Source of the DNA: UBA287 sp034190325 | GTDB taxonomy: Archaea; Thermoplasmatota; UBA186; UBA287 | Reading direction: 5' to 3' | Length of the DNA: 21,380 bases | Assembly (NCBI GenBank): GCA_034190325.1 | Contig: JAXHST010000091.1 | Coordinates: 1 to 21,380, forward strand | Shown: positions 6,461-13,578 of the stretch, piece after piece | Layout: each line of letters begins with the position of its first letter | Numbering within the stretch: the stretch's first letter is position 1 | Made by a program: the position numbers and the translations under genes | The notes under the pieces: generated by a model | The model's database searches: none | Seen by the model: the letters and a program-made list of their open reading frames with translations, nothing else | What the model was told of the DNA's origin: nothing

Positions 6461-6850
6461 ATGAAGGAGTTGTTTCAAACAGCGGACTGGAAAAGCGAAA
6501 AGCATGTGCCTGCGATAGAGGTGCTGGAGAAGAAAGAGGAAGAGGGAAAGACAAGGGTTACAGTTAGAGCAAGCGTTGGCAAGGAGATAAAACATCCAAA
6601 CACAACTGAGCACCACATAGAGTGGATAGAGCTCTATTTCCTGCCAGAGGGAGAGAAGTTCCCATATCAGTTAGGGAGATTTGAGTTCTGGGCTCATGGC
6701 GCTTCAGCTCAGGGACCCAACACCAGCGGGGTATACGCCGAGCCTGTTGCAAACTGCACTTTCTTAGCCCAGAAGTCAGGTAAGATATATGCCTCCAGCT
6801 ACTGCAACATCCATGGTCTCTGGGAAGGCAGTGAAGAGTTAAAGCTGTAG
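6461..6850 (+). CDS. sor: Superoxide reductase (neelaredoxin type)
   Basis: A 129-residue one-iron superoxide reductase, which reduces superoxide to hydrogen peroxide in the cytoplasm without making oxygen. The iron ligands are all visible: His15 in EKHVP (with the conserved Glu13 and Lys14), His45, His51, Cys115 and His118 in CNIHG. The spacing His45-His51-Cys115-His118 fits the pattern known for archaeal enzymes of this family. There is no N-terminal desulforedoxin domain, so this is the neelaredoxin class rather than desulfoferrodoxin. The peroxide it makes is the natural substrate of the neighbouring rubrerythrin, although that protein appears to be exported while this one has no signal peptide. 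Confidence 0.95.
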   Translation: MKELFQTADWKSEKHVPAIEVLEKKEEEGKTRVTVRASVGKEIKHPNTTEHHIEWIELYFLPEGEKFPYQLGRFEFWAHGASAQGPNTSGVYAEPVANCTFLAQKSGKIYASSYCNIHGLWEGSEELKL

Positions 6851-6857
6851 TCCAGCT

Positions 6858-6870
6858 TCTTCTTTTTTTT
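6858..6870 (+). terminator. T-run terminator after superoxide reductase
   Basis: TTCTTCTTTTTTTT begins about eight bases after the stop codon. Archaeal termination typically needs only a T-run. It abuts the TATA element of the next gene. Confidence 0.5.
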
Positions 6871-6876
6871 ATATTT
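6868..6876 (+). promoter_or_regulatory. TATA box of the 2-oxoacid oxidoreductase operon
   Basis: TTTATATTT is centred about 26 bases before the ATG at 6898, consistent with a leaderless mRNA. No Shine-Dalgarno is visible. Confidence 0.5.
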
Positions 6877-6897
6877 GATAGGGTATAATGTGATATT

Positions 6898-8529
6898 ATG
6901 AAAGAAGATCTTTTCACATTTCTGGTAGGCGGAAAGGCAGGTGAGGGAGTGAAAAAGTCTGCCTCCGTCGTTGCTGATATGCTCCTCTCTATGGGGAGAA
7001 ATTTATTTGTAATGGACGATTATCAGAATCTCATCTCCGGAGGTCACAACTTCTCTGTTGTCAGCAGCTCTTTGGATGAGATACATAGCCAGTACAAACA
7101 CTATGACATTGCGGTGCTGCTGGATCAGAGGAGCGTTGATCTGCATGAGAATGAAGGCAAGCTGATGGTATACAATTCGGATACGGCAAAGAGTGAGAAG
7201 GGCATAGGATTGCCCATGAGCTCTGAAGCCAGCAGATACTCAAAGCCGCAGCTTATGCTGGGTTTAGCAGGTGTAGCAACTTTTGCTGCATACACGGATT
7301 GCACAAAAGAAGAGCTGGTTGAAACGGTAAGGAAAGAGTATAAGAAAGGCACAGAGGAGAACGTCGAGTATGCTGCAGCAATCTATGAGAAAGCGGTCAA
7401 GGCATTGAAGGAAAAGAGGAAGCTTAAGAAAGGGAGCAGCCATGGAAAATTGCTGACAGGGAATGAGGCTATCGCTCTTGGCGCCTATGCGGGCGGCCTC
7501 GATATCTATTTTGCATACCCTATGACGCCCTCATCTTCTCTGATGCATTTTCTAGCCTCTCATCAGAAGGAGTTTGGTATAACTGTGGTCCATCCTGAGA
7601 GTGAGATTGCGGTCATAAACATGGCCATCGGTGCAGCATCCATGGGCGCAAGGGCTATGGTTGGCTCCAGTGGTGGGGGCTTTGCTCTAATGCAAGAAGG
7701 CTTATCCCTCGCAGGAATGGCTGAAGTGCCTGTGTTCTGCTTGCTATCCATGAGAGCCGGGCCCTCAACAGGCGTGCCCACCTATACTGAGCAGGGGGAT
7801 CTTTACTTTGCTCTGCACCAGGGGCATGGTGAATTTGCAAGGATAGTCGCAGCTCCAGCGAGCCAAAAAGAGGCTTTTTATCTCTCATCAGAGCTTTTAT
7901 CTTTAGCATGGCGCTATCAGTGCGTTTCGATAATACTCTCTGACAAGCACCTGAGCGAAAGTGGCATGAGCGCGTCTCTAAAGCCCGAGGACGCTGAGTG
8001 GGCCAGAGAAAAGCTCTTTGATGGCGAAGGGTACAGGAGATATCTCTTCACAGATGATGGAATTTCGCCACTTCTCTATCCCCCATCAGGAGAGATGATA
8101 AAGTGGACCAGCTATGAGCACGATGAGAATGGTATTGCAACAGAGGATGCAGGAATGATAGCAAAGATGCACGAGAAAAGGGAGAGAAAGAGAGAAAAAA
8201 TAAGCAATGAGCTGAGAGAGATGAAGAGCGTGAATGTCTATGGTGAAGGGCCGGCGATATTCACCTACGGCTCTACGACGATGAGCGTTCTGGAGGCTTT
8301 GAGCTATGGCGATATAAAGGCAAAGGTCATTCAGCCGATTTATCTAGAGCCCTTCCCTTCATGGGCTATTGATGAAAAAGAAGGAATGGTGATAGAGATG
8401 AGCTGCGAGGGACAGTTTGAGCGCTTGCTGGGAGAGAATGGGATAAGCGTAAAGGGAAGAATAAGGAAGTATGATGGAAGGCCCTTTGATCCCGAAGAGC
8501 TTGCCGGGAGGATAAGGGAGGTCCTATGA
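6898..8529 (+). CDS. korA: 2-oxoacid:ferredoxin oxidoreductase, fused gamma-alpha subunit
   Basis: The 543-residue protein combines two oxidoreductase domains. Residues 1 to about 180 are the gamma domain (VGGKAGEGVKKSA, then the MDDYQNLISGGHNF segment). Residues from about 185 are the alpha domain with YPMTPSSSLMHFLA (Tyr207 onward), the region that closes on the thiamine diphosphate site, then HPESEIAVINMAIGAASMGARAM and RAGPSTGVPTYTEQGD, which lies near the CoA site in related structures. Together with the beta subunit it would oxidise a 2-oxoacid with CoA to acyl-CoA and CO2, reducing ferredoxin. This fused two-gene type is often 2-oxoglutarate-specific or broad in range; specificity is not readable here. 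Its stop overlaps the beta start (ATGA). Confidence 0.9.
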   Translation: MKEDLFTFLVGGKAGEGVKKSASVVADMLLSMGRNLFVMDDYQNLISGGHNFSVVSSSLDEIHSQYKHYDIAVLLDQRSVDLHENEGKLMVYNSDTAKSEKGIGLPMSSEASRYSKPQLMLGLAGVATFAAYTDCTKEELVETVRKEYKKGTEENVEYAAAIYEKAVKALKEKRKLKKGSSHGKLLTGNEAIALGAYAGGLDIYFAYPMTPSSSLMHFLASHQKEFGITVVHPESEIAVINMAIGAASMGARAMVGSSGGGFALMQEGLSLAGMAEVPVFCLLSMRAGPSTGVPTYTEQGDLYFALHQGHGEFARIVAAPASQKEAFYLSSELLSLAWRYQCVSIILSDKHLSESGMSASLKPEDAEWAREKLFDGEGYRRYLFTDDGISPLLYPPSGEMIKWTSYEHDENGIATEDAGMIAKMHEKRERKREKISNELREMKSVNVYGEGPAIFTYGSTTMSVLEALSYGDIKAKVIQPIYLEPFPSWAIDEKEGMVIEMSCEGQFERLLGENGISVKGRIRKYDGRPFDPEELAGRIREVL

Positions 8530-9365
8530 CTGATAATTATGGCACCTATGCTGAAAATACCTGGTGCACAGGCTGCGGTAACTTTGGCATATTGACAGCT
8601 TTTAAAAGAGCTTTAAAAACGCTTGGAGAAAATGGCATAGACAAAGATAAGTTGCTCATAACCAGCGGCATAGGGCAGCATGGCAAGATCTTTGACTACC
8701 TCTCTTTGAGCGGGTTCTACTCACTTCACGGCCGGTCTATGGCCACAGCTCAGGGAATAAAGCTTGCAAAACCCGAGCTAAAAGTGATAGATTTCGTCGG
8801 GGATGGTGACGCTTTGGGTGAGGGAATAGAGCACCTCATATTTGCTGCAAAGAGAAATGCTGATATAACGGTAGTGCTGCACGACAACGGGGTTTATGGA
8901 TTAACCACAGGACAGTTTAGCCCCAGGAGCGAAATGGGGTATAGGGGCCCCTCCACGCCCTATGGAAATGTTGAAGAGCCTCTGGCTCCCTTATCTCTCA
9001 TGCTGGAGGCTGGGGCTACGTTTATAGCCAGAGGGTACTCTGCAAGAATAGATAATCTCAGCGAGCTGATTGTGAAGGGGGTTATGCATGAGGGCTTCTC
9101 ATTCATAGATGTCCTCCAGCCATGTGTTGCGTACAATAACACATATTCCCTCTACAATAAGATCACAGAGGTAATGGATGGAGAAAATAGCGATTATGAT
9201 GAAGCTATAAAGATCTCAAAAGATAAGGAAAAAATCAAACTGGGGGTGGTCTACAGAGACAGCAACAGTGGCAGAGCACCATACCACAAGAGGATTCTTC
9301 TGCCTGAGAGGCAAAGCAGGGAAAAGAGGATCGAAACGCTAAACTCTATTCTCTCGGCGCTCTGA
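8526..9365 (+). CDS. korB: 2-oxoacid:ferredoxin oxidoreductase, beta subunit
   Basis: The 279-residue thiamine-diphosphate-binding subunit pairs with the fused gamma-alpha chain just upstream. It carries the iron-sulfur CTGCG pair (Cys14, Cys17), with a third cysteine in LQPCVAYNNTYS, and the diphosphate/Mg2+ motif GDGDALGEG (92-100) followed by DNGVYGLTTGQ. The PSTPYGNVEEPL segment is characteristic of the family. No separate ferredoxin subunit is present, matching the two-subunit class. GGGAGGT before the ATG provides a ribosome site within korA. The last 20 bases overlap the end of the oppositely oriented TPR gene. Confidence 0.93.
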   Translation: MTDNYGTYAENTWCTGCGNFGILTAFKRALKTLGENGIDKDKLLITSGIGQHGKIFDYLSLSGFYSLHGRSMATAQGIKLAKPELKVIDFVGDGDALGEGIEHLIFAAKRNADITVVLHDNGVYGLTTGQFSPRSEMGYRGPSTPYGNVEEPLAPLSLMLEAGATFIARGYSARIDNLSELIVKGVMHEGFSFIDVLQPCVAYNNTYSLYNKITEVMDGENSDYDEAIKISKDKEKIKLGVVYRDSNSGRAPYHKRILLPERQSREKRIETLNSILSAL

Positions 9366-10659
9366 ATGATTCCAGCAGTTCCCTTGCTCTCTTTTTATGC
9401 TCCTCTGCCTTATCCTTCTCTTTTGAGTTTTCATACAGCCTCCCTATTCTCTCTTCTGCGTTTGCAGCCCCATATAGATTATTTATCTTTCTGAAGAAGA
9501 AGATGGCAAGACCATAGCTCTGCAGGGCATCTTTATAATCCCCCTCCCTTTCATGAATCATCCCTTTTACCAGATATGCTGAGGCTTCATATCGCTTTGA
9601 TGATAGCTCTTCTGCCAGTGCTGCTGCTCTTTCAATGAGGCTTTTTGCCTCATTCATGTTGTCGTCTATAACCTCTGCTCTTGCTCTGATTATCAGCGCT
9701 CTTAGCTCGACAGTTCTATCGCCGCACTGCTCCTTATATGCGCTGTTGCACAGCTCCAATGCCCTTTCTGGGTTATTTCTCAGTATCTCAATCTCTGCAA
9801 GGTTGATACAGCAATCAGCTCTAATCCTGGCACCAAGGAGTGTGTTGACGATGCTTGCTTCATTGAGCACAGAGAGCAACATGCTCTCTGCTTCTGTCAG
9901 CATTCCCATCTCCTTAAGCAGCTCTCCAATGTTGAGTCTGGCTCTCAGAGATCCGCATCTATCACCCATCTTTTCACACAGGTTGAGAGATCGCTCAAGC
10001 ATCTCTAAAGCGCACTGATAATCACCCATACAACCCGCAGATAAACCAATGTTGTTGTATGCTATGCTCTTAAGAAAATCATCATCCGCAAGATTCAAAA
10101 AATTCTCAAATCTTTTCTTTGCTTCCGGATATTTGTCAGCATTCCATAAAGCCTTTCCGCATTCATTCTCTATGAGAGAGCTCTCTTTTTTAGATAGCTT
10201 TTCCTTTTCTAAAGCCTCTTTTTTATCGCTTGAAGTTCTTAAAAGGAACATTGTTGCATAGAATCTCTCCTTCTCAGTTTCAGCGTTTTCTTTTAAGCTC
10301 TCGAGGAGTTTTATACACTCATCTTGCTCTCCCTTTGCGAGCATAAGCTGTGCTTTTATGAGCTTTAAGGTTATTATTCTCTCCCGTAAGGGTGCTGGAT
10401 CAGCAAATTTTTCAAGAAAATCCAATGCACCCTCCAGGGAGCCGGAATAGTCGCAGATCAGCTTTTTAAAGGTCTCGAGCATTTGATCTCTATCCAGAAG
10501 GAAGAGAATATCAAGCATCACTGAGAGCAAAGATCTTTCGTAAACTTTTTCGGCGCTGTAGCTGCCTTTGGGTAAGCTCTCAAGGAATGCCTTTGCTTCC
10601 TTTGTTTCTGGCATGAAATATTTCTCTATAACATATGGGGGCCCGTCTTCCATCAGCAT
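9346..10659 (-). CDS. Tetratricopeptide-repeat protein
   Basis: The 437-residue soluble protein is mostly helical repeats. TPR-like units are visible across about residues 100-430, for example SIAYNNIGLSAGCMGDYQCA, AYLVKGMIHEREGDYKDALQ and AEERIGRLYENSKEKDKAEE. The first 95 residues are less repetitive and not recognisable. No signal peptide or membrane segment is seen, so it is probably a cytoplasmic protein-interaction scaffold. The start could be ATG 10659 or the third residue, ATG 10653; the latter is exactly 25 bases from the centre of the shared TATA box. The gene ends tail-to-tail with korB, overlapping it by 20 bases. Partner unknown. Confidence 0.85.
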   Translation of the reverse strand: MLMEDGPPYVIEKYFMPETKEAKAFLESLPKGSYSAEKVYERSLLSVMLDILFLLDRDQMLETFKKLICDYSGSLEGALDFLEKFADPAPLRERIITLKLIKAQLMLAKGEQDECIKLLESLKENAETEKERFYATMFLLRTSSDKKEALEKEKLSKKESSLIENECGKALWNADKYPEAKKRFENFLNLADDDFLKSIAYNNIGLSAGCMGDYQCALEMLERSLNLCEKMGDRCGSLRARLNIGELLKEMGMLTEAESMLLSVLNEASIVNTLLGARIRADCCINLAEIEILRNNPERALELCNSAYKEQCGDRTVELRALIIRARAEVIDDNMNEAKSLIERAAALAEELSSKRYEASAYLVKGMIHEREGDYKDALQSYGLAIFFFRKINNLYGAANAEERIGRLYENSKEKDKAEEHKKRARELLESFRAPRE

Positions 10660-10673
10660 ATAATCGCAATCTC

Positions 10674-10682
10674 TTTATATAT
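10674..10682. promoter_or_regulatory. Shared TATA element between TPR gene and S17e
   Basis: TTTATATAT is the obvious TATA element in the short divergent gap. Its centre (10678) is 25 bases from GTG 10703 on the + strand and 25 bases from ATG 10653 on the - strand. It may serve both directions. Confidence 0.5.
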
Positions 10683-10723
10683 CTTTTTGGTAAAGGTTAT
10701 AAGTGGAAAAACCCATTGTGCAT

Positions 10724-10942
10724 ATGGGCGCTAATAAGCCTGCATACATAAAAAGAGCAGCCGCAAAAGTCCTTGAGGCGCACGGTGATAAATTTACAGA
10801 GGATTACTCACAGAATAAGAGGATAATTGATGAGCTTTATACTGTAGAGAGCAAAGAGGTAAAGCATAGACTGGTTGGTTACATAACCAGTAAAACGAGA
10901 GCTGAAAAAAGAAATGCTCTGAGTTCTGAACTGGAAATATAA
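10724..10942 (+). CDS. rps17e: Ribosomal protein S17e
   Basis: A small-subunit ribosomal protein found in archaea and eukaryotes. The core matches the family: MGANKPAYIKRAAAKVLE, a DYSQNKRIIDEL segment, and ESKEVKHRLVGYITSKTRAE. From ATG 10724 it has 72 residues, close to the usual archaeal length, and the initial MG aligns with the common family start. An in-frame GTG at 10703 would add seven residues (MEKPIVH) and sits where transcription should begin from the TATA box at 10674-10682, so a leaderless 79-residue form is possible. Neither start has a good Shine-Dalgarno. RNase P RNA follows directly, and an inverted repeat covers the stop codon. Confidence 0.88.
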   Translation: MGANKPAYIKRAAAKVLEAHGDKFTEDYSQNKRIIDELYTVESKEVKHRLVGYITSKTRAEKRNALSSELEI

Positions 10943-10960
10943 TCTATCCGATAGATTATA
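10938..10960. repeat. 10-bp perfect inverted repeat over the S17e stop and rnpB promoter
   Basis: TATAATCTAT and ATAGATTATA are perfect inverted arms separated by CCG. The left arm covers the S17e stop codon and the right arm runs into the TATAAA of the RNase P RNA promoter. As RNA it would form an AU-rich hairpin; as DNA it resembles an operator. Confidence 0.6.
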
Positions 10961-10962
10961 AA
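10957..10962 (+). promoter_or_regulatory. TATA box of RNase P RNA
   Basis: TATAAA is centred about 25 bases before the first base of the P1 helix at 10984. The agreement with the RNA's predicted 5' end supports both calls. Confidence 0.65.
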
Positions 10963-10983
10963 TATTTTTAAACCTATTCTGTT

Positions 10984-11270
10984 GGTTGCCGGGAGAAGAC
11001 GGGCGGTTGACGGCTTTGGCTGAGGAAAATCCCCCCTCCTGAGGGCGACGGAAATGCCGCGAGAGCGGTGGCTCTGGGAACAGAAACGACACAGCTGCGT
11101 GGAGCAATGATCTATGTGATAGCGAGCTGAGAAGCGCAGATCTGGTGAAACGGCCCATCCTCCGGGAGCAAGTCCAAGCAGCCGGGATGAATGCCCTCCG
11201 ACCGGCGGGTAGGATGCTTAGATGAATGCCGCTTTAACAAAAGGGGGTTTACGATCTCCACCCGGCAACC
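10984..11270 (+). ncRNA. rnpB: RNase P RNA, archaeal
   Basis: The catalytic RNA of RNase P, which removes 5' leaders from pre-tRNAs. The ends form a perfect ten-base P1 helix (GGTTGCCGGG at 10984-10993 with CCCGGCAACC at 11261-11270). Between them lie the conserved elements in the right order: GAGGAAAATCCC (from 11022), GGGAACAGAAACGAC in the middle, GGAGCAAGTCCAAGCAG, GATGAATGCC and GGGGGTTTACGATC (about 11244), the partner of the first element in the P4 pseudoknot. The length of about 287 bases is normal for archaea. Several open frames cross it on both strands and should not be called as genes. Confidence 0.93.
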
Positions 11271-11319
11271 TGAAGAAGCAGATAGCAAAAAAGAATATTC
11301 TCGAAAGCAATTCACTCTG

Positions 11320-11955
11320 GTGGAAGCTCTGCTGATAGGTGTAGCGCATGTGCTCGATATAGAGAAAAGGATAAGAGAGATATTGGAGGTAGAGCAACCT
11401 GAGGCTGTGGCTATAGAGCTTGACCCCTCAAGGCTTTACGCTCTGCTCAATCCAGACGTCAGGGGAAAGGGGGATCTGATGAGCAGGGTTCTGAGCGGTA
11501 TGGAAAAGAAGGTGGCTGATGAGTATGGAGTTATGCCCGGTAGCGAGATGGTTGCCGCTTATGAGTATGCGAGAGAAAAGCAGCTGCCTCTCTATCTCAT
11601 AGATAAAAACTTTTCCGAGATAATGAAGGGCATAAGGAGCGTAGGATTAAGGGAGAGAGGAAAATTGCTTTTCAGTGGCATAGGCTCTATATTCATACCA
11701 AAGAGAAGGCTGGATAAAGAGATGGAGAGGCTTATGGAAAACTATGATTCAGCTATGAAGGACTTTAGAAAAAGCTTTCCTAAGCTAGCGAGAGTTTTGA
11801 TAGATGAAAGAAACGAGCATATGATCTCTGAGCTCTTGAAAATAGGTATAAATACGGTGGCTGTTGTTGGTGATGCCCATGTTGATGGGATCTCTGAAGG
11901 GCTCAAAGCCAATGGTGTGGAGGTAAGAGAGGTGAGGCTCAGGGATCTCACATAA
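11320..11955 (+). CDS. TraB/PrgY-family protein (canonical motifs)
   Basis: A 211-residue TraB-domain protein. The family motifs are intact: LLIGVAHV at the N-terminus, AVAIELDPSRL, DERNEHM, and GDAHVDGI near the C-terminus. TraB-domain proteins include PrgY of enterococci, proposed to inactivate peptide pheromone, and relatives with putative metal-dependent protease activity; the archaeal role is not established. Many archaeal members have C-terminal membrane helices, but this one stops after the soluble domain. The frame is open further upstream to 11191, inside RNase P RNA, so I chose GTG 11320, just before the first conserved motif. AATATT sits about 24 bases upstream, compatible with a leaderless start. 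It is the evident relative of the degenerate gene at 5090-5674. Confidence 0.85.
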   Translation: MEALLIGVAHVLDIEKRIREILEVEQPEAVAIELDPSRLYALLNPDVRGKGDLMSRVLSGMEKKVADEYGVMPGSEMVAAYEYAREKQLPLYLIDKNFSEIMKGIRSVGLRERGKLLFSGIGSIFIPKRRLDKEMERLMENYDSAMKDFRKSFPKLARVLIDERNEHMISELLKIGINTVAVVGDAHVDGISEGLKANGVEVREVRLRDLT

Positions 11956-11964
11956 AGAGAAAGG

Positions 11965-11972
11965 AATATATA
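11965..11972 (+). promoter_or_regulatory. TATA box of the secreted hydrolase gene
   Basis: AATATATA is centred about 25 bases before the ATG at 11994, again suggesting a leaderless or nearly leaderless mRNA. Confidence 0.5.
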
Positions 11973-11993
11973 CTGGTTATGTGATTAAGAGTC

Positions 11994-12953
11994 ATGAAAG
12001 CAAAGATCTTTGCTGTTGGAGCAGCTGCTCTGCTTGCGCTATTGGTGTTGAACACGCCCATAAGCGTGGCTCAGCAGGACGTTGAGCCTCAGACGGGCTT
12101 CTTTCAGGGGGCGCTCGGAGCCAAGCTTTTCTATCGCTCTTGGAAAGCGCCGCAGTCAAAAGCGGCTATCGTTCTGGTGCACGGGTTTGGGGAGCACTCC
12201 GGCCGCTACCAGGAAATGGCCGAGCACTTCCTGGATCAAGGGCTTTCTGTTTATGCGCTAGATCACAGAGGGCACGGCCGCTCAGAGGGGCCACGCTGGA
12301 ACCCGGAGAGCTTCGATTATTATGTCGAGGATTTAAAGACGTTCGTCGAGAGCGTCAAGCAAGAAGAGAGGGTAGATAAGGTCTTCATGCTTGGTCACAG
12401 CTTAGGCGGGGAGATAGCTCTAAAATACGCGATTCTTTATCCCAAAGATCTGGAAGGGCTCATAGTCTCTGGACCTGCGGTGGGAGGATACCAAGCTATT
12501 CCGATACTGGGACGTGTGGAAGTTTCACTATCAATGGAAAGAATTCTCTCTCCCCTCCTGAGTTTGATGGCAAGATTTCTGCCGGATATGGGAATGCCCG
12601 GAACGATGATAGACCCGAGCTATCTGAATCACGATCCTGAGAATTACAATGCATATGCTAACGACCCTATGGTCTGCCATGAGCCGATGAAGCTCAGGTT
12701 TCAATCTGAAGCTTTGAAGGCCATACTCTTTCTACAGGACAATGCACAGGAGCTCAAGGTTCCATCCCTGATCATGTGTGGTTCTGAGGATGTCCTGGTG
12801 CCGCCTGGATCTGTAAAGCTTTTTTATGAAAATGCTCGCCTCGAGGATGGGAAATTTATAATTTACGAAGGGTTTTACCACGAGATCTTCAACGAAGTGG
12901 GAAAGGAACGGGTCTATGCAGACGTGGATGCTTGGCTCTTGCCAAGGCTCTAG
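11994..12953 (+). CDS. Secreted alpha/beta hydrolase, monoacylglycerol lipase-like
   Basis: A 319-residue serine hydrolase with an N-terminal signal peptide (residues 1-26, likely cut after SVA). The alpha/beta-hydrolase landmarks are all present: oxyanion segment VHGFGEHSGRY (62-72), DHRGHGRSEG (90-99), nucleophile elbow GHSLGG with Ser136, acid Asp266 in GSEDVLVP, and His296 in GFYHEIFNE. The HGFGEHSGRY and DHRGHGRS pattern is that of monoacylglycerol lipases and lysophospholipases (Hydrolase_4). An exported acyl-ester hydrolase is notable in an archaeon, whose own membrane lipids are ethers; it may act on external lipids or esters. Transfer from bacteria is possible but not shown. Transcribed alone, with about 620 non-coding bases after it. 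Confidence 0.9.
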   Translation: MKAKIFAVGAAALLALLVLNTPISVAQQDVEPQTGFFQGALGAKLFYRSWKAPQSKAAIVLVHGFGEHSGRYQEMAEHFLDQGLSVYALDHRGHGRSEGPRWNPESFDYYVEDLKTFVESVKQEERVDKVFMLGHSLGGEIALKYAILYPKDLEGLIVSGPAVGGYQAIPILGRVEVSLSMERILSPLLSLMARFLPDMGMPGTMIDPSYLNHDPENYNAYANDPMVCHEPMKLRFQSEALKAILFLQDNAQELKVPSLIMCGSEDVLVPPGSVKLFYENARLEDGKFIIYEGFYHEIFNEVGKERVYADVDAWLLPRL

Positions 12954-13147
12954 GCAACACCATGAAGCGATGGCCGGGGCATTCCTGCTCCAGCGGGTTT
13001 GGCTCTAACAATGTGGGACAAGAATGTCCTGCCTATAACCGCTCAGAGGCCTATTGCATGACCTTAGGATAATGAAATAGGCAGTATAGCAGGGACATCC
13101 AGATGGTTGGAGGAGTGCTTCAGATGACAATGATCGGGACCCAGCTG
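12954..13147. other. Non-coding stretch after the hydrolase gene
   Basis: I find no gene here. A rough inverted repeat, ATGTCCTGCCTATA near 13027 and TATAGCAGGGACAT near 13088, could form an imperfect hairpin. The region adjoins the transposase remnant and may be decayed mobile-element sequence, but no coding similarity could be read. Confidence 0.35.
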
Positions 13148-13501
13148 TCACTCTTTGTTTGCTACTCTGCAAGCCTGCTTTTGCAGCTTCTGGGTGCGCT
13201 GAGGGCTTAAGCTCTCTCTAAATCTCCAGATTGTTGAGAGCTCTGAGATCTCTGTTGAGCTTATAAAATGCTGAAATGAAAGCCTATCTGCAAGCTGAAA
13301 TATGCTAGAGCTTAAGCTTGGTCTGTAGACCGCATTCCATGCGGTCGTATACGACCTTGCTAAAGCAAGACTCGTTACATTTACTTTCCTCATGGAGTGT
13401 TCTGTGCATCTCTTATTTTGTAGATTCTGCATCAAATTGACGTAGAAAAGGATCGATTGGGCGATCTCAAGGGTAACTAAGTCGTGATTTTCTATCCTCA
13501 A
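13148..13501 (-). pseudogene. Remnant of an IS5-type transposase N-terminal region
   Basis: The translated - strand has a stretch of about 45 residues, QLADRLSFQHFISSTEIS followed by ELSTIWRFRESLSPQR, that resembles the N-terminal domain (DUF772) of IS5-group transposases, where LADRLSFRRFLG and PDxSTxWxFRERL are typical. The preceding 60 residues do not match well. The frame ends at a stop before any catalytic DDE domain, and none is found beyond it. The start is a TTG with no ribosome site. I read it as a decayed fragment rather than a working gene. No flanking terminal repeats were identified. The middle is occupied by a cluster of dyads (13320-13369). Confidence 0.5.
13320..13369. repeat. 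Four contiguous perfect dyads
   Basis: Perfect inverted repeats follow one another without gaps: GGTCTGTAGACC (13320-13331), ACCGCAT-TCC-ATGCGGT (13329-13345), GGTCGTATACGACC (13343-13356) and CTTGCT-AA-AGCAAG (13356-13369). Neighbouring dyads share their outer bases, so the 50 bases could fold as a chain of small hairpins. Confidence 0.75.
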
Positions 13502-13543
13502 ATTCTTTCGGAGATGTCGACTCTAAAAGACCACATGAGAAAA

Positions 13544-13551
13544 GTTTATTA
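13544..13551 (+). promoter_or_regulatory. Possible TATA box of the membrane-protein gene
   Basis: GTTTATTA lies about 31 bases before the ATG at 13579, giving a predicted transcript start a few bases upstream of the start codon. The match is weak. Confidence 0.35.
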
Positions 13552-13578
13552 GCCGCTACCATTACTACCAAACCTAAT

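Noticed and set aside
6162..6616. Two long - strand frames opposite rubrerythrin and superoxide reductase
   Set aside because: They are antisense shadows of two well-supported genes and show no protein-like features.
6461..6850. Desulfoferrodoxin (two-iron superoxide reductase)
   Set aside because: There is no N-terminal desulforedoxin Cys4 domain; the protein begins directly with the catalytic domain.
10808..11158. Open frame on the - strand of 116 codons
   Set aside because: It runs antisense to the S17e end and the RNase P RNA and has no recognisable protein features; the RNA explains the region.
11191..11319. N-terminal extension of the TraB protein from an ATG at 11191
   Set aside because: Most of this stretch is the conserved 3' part of RNase P RNA, and the TraB family begins at the motif right after GTG 11320.
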